Below, one piece after another: positions 61,198 through 64,000 of a stretch of 64,000 nt of DNA. The notes beneath the pieces are model-generated. The model did no database searches. It was not told the origin of the DNA and worked only from the letters and a program-made list of their open reading frames with translations. The position numbers and the translations under genes were made by a program. Each line of letters starts with the position of its first letter. Position 1 is the first letter of the stretch. This DNA is from Desulfobacteraceae bacterium. Its GTDB lineage: Bacteria; Desulfobacterota; Desulfobacteria; Desulfobacterales; Desulfosalsimonadaceae. Location: NCBI GenBank assembly GCA_003599885.1, contig QZKW01000089.1:186001-250000 (forward strand). Reading direction: 5' to 3'.

Positions 61198-62217
61198 ATG
61201 AATATTTTGCTGACCGGCGGTGCGGGTTATATCGGCACTCATACCTGCGTGGCCTTCCAGGAGCAGGGGCATGCGGTCATTGTGATAGATAATTTGTGCA
61301 ACAGCCGGGCAGTATCGTTGACCCGGGTGGAAGAAATTACGGGTAAGCCGGTGACTTTTTATCCGCTGGATCTGCGCGACAGGGCAGGAGTGCAGCCGGT
61401 TTTTGAGCGCCATCCAGTTGATGCGGTGGTCCATTTTGCGGGGTTGAAAAGTGTGGCGGAATCCGTGGAAAGGCCGCTGATGTATTATCAGAACAATATT
61501 GACGCCACCCTGGCGCTGTGCGATGTCATGAAGCATCATGGCGTAAAAAACCTCGTATTCAGCTCGTCCGCGACCGTGTACGGCAATCCCGAAACGGTGC
61601 CCATTAAAGAAGATGCCCCGACCGCGCCGTTCAACCCTTATGGCCGCTCCAAGCGGTTCATCGAAGAGATATTAACCGACCTGCATCAATCTGATTCATC
61701 TTGGAATATCGCGCTGCTGCGTTATTTCAACCCGGTGGGCGCGCATCCCTGTGGGCGGATCGGCGAAGACCCGTCGGGTGTGCCCAACAATTTAATGCCG
61801 TACATCAGCCAGGTGGCGGTAGGCAAACTGCCGGAGCTAATGGTTTTTGGTGATGATTACCCGACGCCTGACGGAACGGGCGTGCGGGATTATATCCATG
61901 TCATGGACCTGGCAGAAGGCCATGTGCGGGCGCTGGAAAAAATTATTTCCGGTTCCGGGCTGGTAACCTATAATCTGGGAACCGGAAAAGGGTGCAGCGT
62001 CAGGGAAATCATTGCAGCGTTTGAAAAAGCGTCAGGCAGACGCATCCCTGTTAAAATATCGGGCCGGCGTCCCGGTGACGTGCCTGCGTATTATGCGGAC
62101 CCGTCCCTTGCCGAAAAAGAACTGAACTGGCGGGCCATTCGGGGTATTGATGAGATGTGCGCGGACGCCTGGCGCTGGCAGTCCATGAATCCGGCGGGAT
62201 ATGGCGAGACCGGTTAG
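61198..62217 (+). CDS. galE: UDP-glucose 4-epimerase
   Basis: A 339-residue GalE interconverting UDP-glucose and UDP-galactose. NAD motif TGGAGYIGTHT at residues 6-16, the SSSATVYGNP region near 122, and the catalytic Tyr/Lys in NPYGRSKRFIEE near 149, then NPVGAHPCGRIGEDPSGVPN and GTGVRDYIHVMDLAEGH. RBS GGAGGAGGGG. It stands divergent from the FeS-flavin gene and before an antiterminator gene, suggesting supply of UDP-galactose for surface polysaccharide. Confidence 0.94.
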   Translation: MNILLTGGAGYIGTHTCVAFQEQGHAVIVIDNLCNSRAVSLTRVEEITGKPVTFYPLDLRDRAGVQPVFERHPVDAVVHFAGLKSVAESVERPLMYYQNNIDATLALCDVMKHHGVKNLVFSSSATVYGNPETVPIKEDAPTAPFNPYGRSKRFIEEILTDLHQSDSSWNIALLRYFNPVGAHPCGRIGEDPSGVPNNLMPYISQVAVGKLPELMVFGDDYPTPDGTGVRDYIHVMDLAEGHVRALEKIISGSGLVTYNLGTGKGCSVREIIAAFEKASGRRIPVKISGRRPGDVPAYYADPSLAEKELNWRAIRGIDEMCADAWRWQSMNPAGYGETG

Positions 62218-62310
62218 GGGACGTCCTTAACTATAGAGAATCTTTTAACCTACCGATACCGCGCGGTCTGTTTTTCAAATAAATGGGTGTAATGTCCGCT
62301 GAATCAAATC

Positions 62311-62339
62311 TTGAGTTGCTTATGCTGATGTTTTATGTA
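62311..62339 (+). promoter_or_regulatory. Candidate sigma-70 promoter before the NusG-like gene
   Basis: TTGAGT (62311-62316), a 17-base spacer and TATGTA (62334-62339). Four of six matches in each hexamer. It lies in an AT-rich 188-base gap after galE, about 65 bases before the antiterminator start. Confidence 0.3.
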
Positions 62340-62405
62340 ATTTTTTATAAATTTTAATTAGTTATATTAATAGACCCATAGTTTTTCAGGAATTAGCCGA
62401 GATCC

Positions 62406-62960
62406 ATGACGATATCATTTAACCAGAATCCGGAATCTCTTTTTCCTGAGAATATTTTGAGTGCGGACCCAACCGGCAGACGCTGGCGTGTTGCCCATAC
62501 CAAAAGCCGCCGTGAAAAAGCCCTGGCCCACTATCTGGCCGGAGCTGGAATTGGTTATTATCTGCCCATGGTTTGCAGACAGCAGAAAAACAATAACCGG
62601 GTTCGCAGCAGTTTCATTCCTGTTTTTAATGGTTATCTTTTCTTTCTGGCCGATGATTACGGACGCCATGCAGCCCTGCGTTCCAATCATATCGCTCGGG
62701 TTATCGATGTCGGCGATGAAGTTAAACTCGTTCAGGAATTGACCCGGATTGAAAAAGTGCTGTCCGGGGGAGTGCGGGTTTATCCTTACGATTTTATCAG
62801 TGAAGGGAAATGGGTGCGCGTCAAGAGCGGCCCCTTAAAAGATGTGGTGGGCCGGGTGGTGAGAAAAGACAGCAATTACCGGCTGGTGCTTTCTGTCGAA
62901 ATTATCTGTCAGTCCATCTCGGTTACCATTGATGCGGACCAGGTAGAGCCGGCCGGCTAG
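62406..62960 (+). CDS. NusG-like transcription antiterminator (RfaH/LoaP/UpxY type)
   Basis: A 184-residue NusG paralogue. The NGN domain reads RRWRVAHTKSRREKALAHYL near residue 26 and FIPVFNGYLFFLADDYGRHA; the C-terminal KOW region has GKWVRVKSGPLKDVVGRVVR. Length and divergence from housekeeping NusG fit operon-specific factors that precede polysaccharide or antibiotic clusters and allow RNA polymerase to read through long operons. A structured leader and a nucleotidyltransferase gene follow, the usual target position. Confidence 0.85.
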   Translation: MTISFNQNPESLFPENILSADPTGRRWRVAHTKSRREKALAHYLAGAGIGYYLPMVCRQQKNNNRVRSSFIPVFNGYLFFLADDYGRHAALRSNHIARVIDVGDEVKLVQELTRIEKVLSGGVRVYPYDFISEGKWVRVKSGPLKDVVGRVVRKDSNYRLVLSVEIICQSISVTIDADQVEPAG

Positions 62961-63018
62961 ATTTACAGTAATAATGCCATGAGGCAGGCTAAAATCCGGC
63001 CTGAATCATGAAAGCAAG

Positions 63019-63054
63019 CCTTACGGAAACGCGGTAAGGGGCTGTTGATGCCCC
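63019..63054 (+). promoter_or_regulatory. Two overlapping hairpins in the leader after the antiterminator gene
   Basis: CCTTAC (63019-63024) pairs with GTAAGG (63034-63039); GGGGC (63038-63042) pairs with GCCCC (63050-63054). The two stems share 63038-63039, so they compete in part. The 200-base gap before the nucleotidyltransferase gene contains no ORF of note. It could be a target of the NusG-like factor. Confidence 0.4.
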
Positions 63055-63162
63055 CCAAAGGGACGAAGTGCGCATTGAGAAACAGGATTCTTGTTCCCGA
63101 ACGCCGCATGAGATTTACCGGGCTTTAAACAGACTCCGTACGGATAAGATTTATAAATTTAG

Positions 63163-64000
63163 ATGTTTCCTGAACACAAAATACAGCTTGCATTGTTAAA
63201 CGACCGGTTTGAGATTTCGGGCATCGAAAATCTGGCGCCTGAAAATCGGGACTTTTTTATTGCCGAAGCAAGCCGCCACCGAATCGCCCCCCTTCTTTAC
63301 AGCAAGGTTAAACTAACCGGAGCAGAGTCAATGTTGCCGGCGGATCTGGTCCGGAAACTTCGGGAAAAATATCTGGCGGCAGCCTATCGGAATACCCAGC
63401 TTTTTCAAAAGTTAAATGAGTTGGTTGCACGTTTTAACGATAACGGGATTCCTGTTATCCTTTTAAAAGGCGCTCACCTGGGGGAGTTCGTATACAGGGA
63501 TATTTCCCTCAGGCCCATGTCGGACCTGGATATCCTGGTCCGGGAAGAACACCTGTCTGAAGCCGTCCGGATCGCCTTTGGCGCCGGTTACCGGTTTTTT
63601 TATGATAAAAAAAATGCAGTAGAAAAATCCGGTGAGAGTTACTGTTACGATATATCGGAGCATTACAAACATTTTCAGCCGCTGATTCACCCGGAAACGC
63701 AATGTTTGCTGGAAATACACTGCTTTCTTTCCGAGAGAGGGTCTCCTTTTAACATCCCGGCATCCGAACTCTGGAAAACCGCGAAGCATGCAAATTTAAA
63801 CGGGAATGACGTATTCCTTTTATCCCCTGAAGACCTGGTCATTCATTTATGCCTGCATGCTGCCTATGACCACTTGTTTGCTTTTGGCATCGGCGCGCTT
63901 TATGACATCGTCATCTCAGTCAAACATTACGGGAAAATTATCGACTGGCAGGAAGTCCAGCGCCGCTCAAGACAATGGGGAGCCAGCCGGTGCCTTTTAT
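63163..64000 (+). CDS. Nucleotidyltransferase family protein, C-terminus cut by window edge
   Basis: Open from ATG at 63163 to the right edge, 279 codons. The start MFPEHKIQLALLNDRFEISG leads to a helical region and then IPVILLKGAHLGEFVYRDIS followed by LRPMSDLDILVREEHL near residue 120. The LLKG and RPMSDLDILV pair is the signature of the NTP_transf_5 family, with the two Asp of DLD as metal ligands. Members are frequent in capsule and exopolysaccharide loci, with unknown acceptor. No clear ribosome site. Confidence 0.82.
   Translation, partial: MFPEHKIQLALLNDRFEISGIENLAPENRDFFIAEASRHRIAPLLYSKVKLTGAESMLPADLVRKLREKYLAAAYRNTQLFQKLNELVARFNDNGIPVILLKGAHLGEFVYRDISLRPMSDLDILVREEHLSEAVRIAFGAGYRFFYDKKNAVEKSGESYCYDISEHYKHFQPLIHPETQCLLEIHCFLSERGSPFNIPASELWKTAKHANLNGNDVFLLSPEDLVIHLCLHAAYDHLFAFGIGALYDIVISVKHYGKIIDWQEVQRRSRQWGASRCLL

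Noticed and set aside
63031..63041. ops-like sequence GCGGTAAGG in the leader after the NusG-like gene
   Set aside because: It lacks the conserved GTAGC core of the ops element and better explains itself as one arm of a hairpin.

Overview
The window looks like a chromosomal stretch of a strictly anaerobic, sulfate-reducer-like member of the Desulfobacterota, probably close to the Desulfobacterales. That assignment is an inference from gene content: PPi-dependent phosphofructokinase, a sigma-54-controlled acyl-CoA oxidation cluster with its own ETF and membrane FeS oxidoreductase, two large FeS/flavin dienoyl-CoA-reductase-like enzymes, AcnB, a corrinoid adenosyltransferase, a probable selenoprotein and a Ni superoxide dismutase. 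No rRNA, tRNA or CRISPR array was seen.

Layout. 1-4 kb: PPi-phosphofructokinase (minus, cut by the left edge), then aroF-aroB. 4-8 kb: a small HTH/Zn-ribbon regulator behind a 16-bp palindrome, an ATC-hydrolase-like protein, and a 931-residue TPR-GAF-AAA+-Fis activator. 8-21 kb: a large plus-strand cluster divergent from that activator and headed by a textbook -24/-12 promoter with two upstream TGTCC-N6-GGACA sites. It encodes an SCP2 protein, an acyl-CoA ligase, two paralogous DUF2148 FeS proteins, an acyl-CoA dehydrogenase, an SCP-x-type thiolase, EtfA, an EtfD-like quinone oxidoreductase, EtfB, a tandem universal stress protein, an SDR and an epimerase-like protein. It reads as activation and oxidation of an unknown carboxylic acid with electrons passed through ETF to the quinone pool.

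21-32 kb: an orphan NarL-type regulator flanked by two related dyad elements, a membrane/zinc-motif protein, acnB coupled to an FeS-flavin oxidoreductase, cobO, a c-type cytochrome, ppnP, lepB and a second thiolase. 33-43 kb: housekeeping genes (gyrA, gpsA, radC, pgk, a TVP38-type membrane protein in the same frame as pgk), a Phd/PIN toxin-antitoxin pair and an MFS transporter.

43-57 kb: a DUF1573 protein with an in-frame TGA exactly where the family has the first Cys of its CGC motif, followed by a hairpin at SECIS spacing; HAD phosphatase, polA, map. Then comes an accessory zone: an AT-rich M28 peptidase bracketed by a second, decayed map 3' end, an orphan YefM antitoxin, PhzF, a broken integron-type integrase with divergent AT-rich cassette-like genes and an attC-like site, a REP-associated transposase with REP-like repeats, and an exported Ni-SOD. 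57-64 kb: a SidJ-like pseudokinase candidate beside a second FeS-flavin oxidoreductase, then galE, a NusG/RfaH-like antiterminator, a structured leader and a nucleotidyltransferase (cut by the right edge), which together suggest the start of a surface polysaccharide locus.
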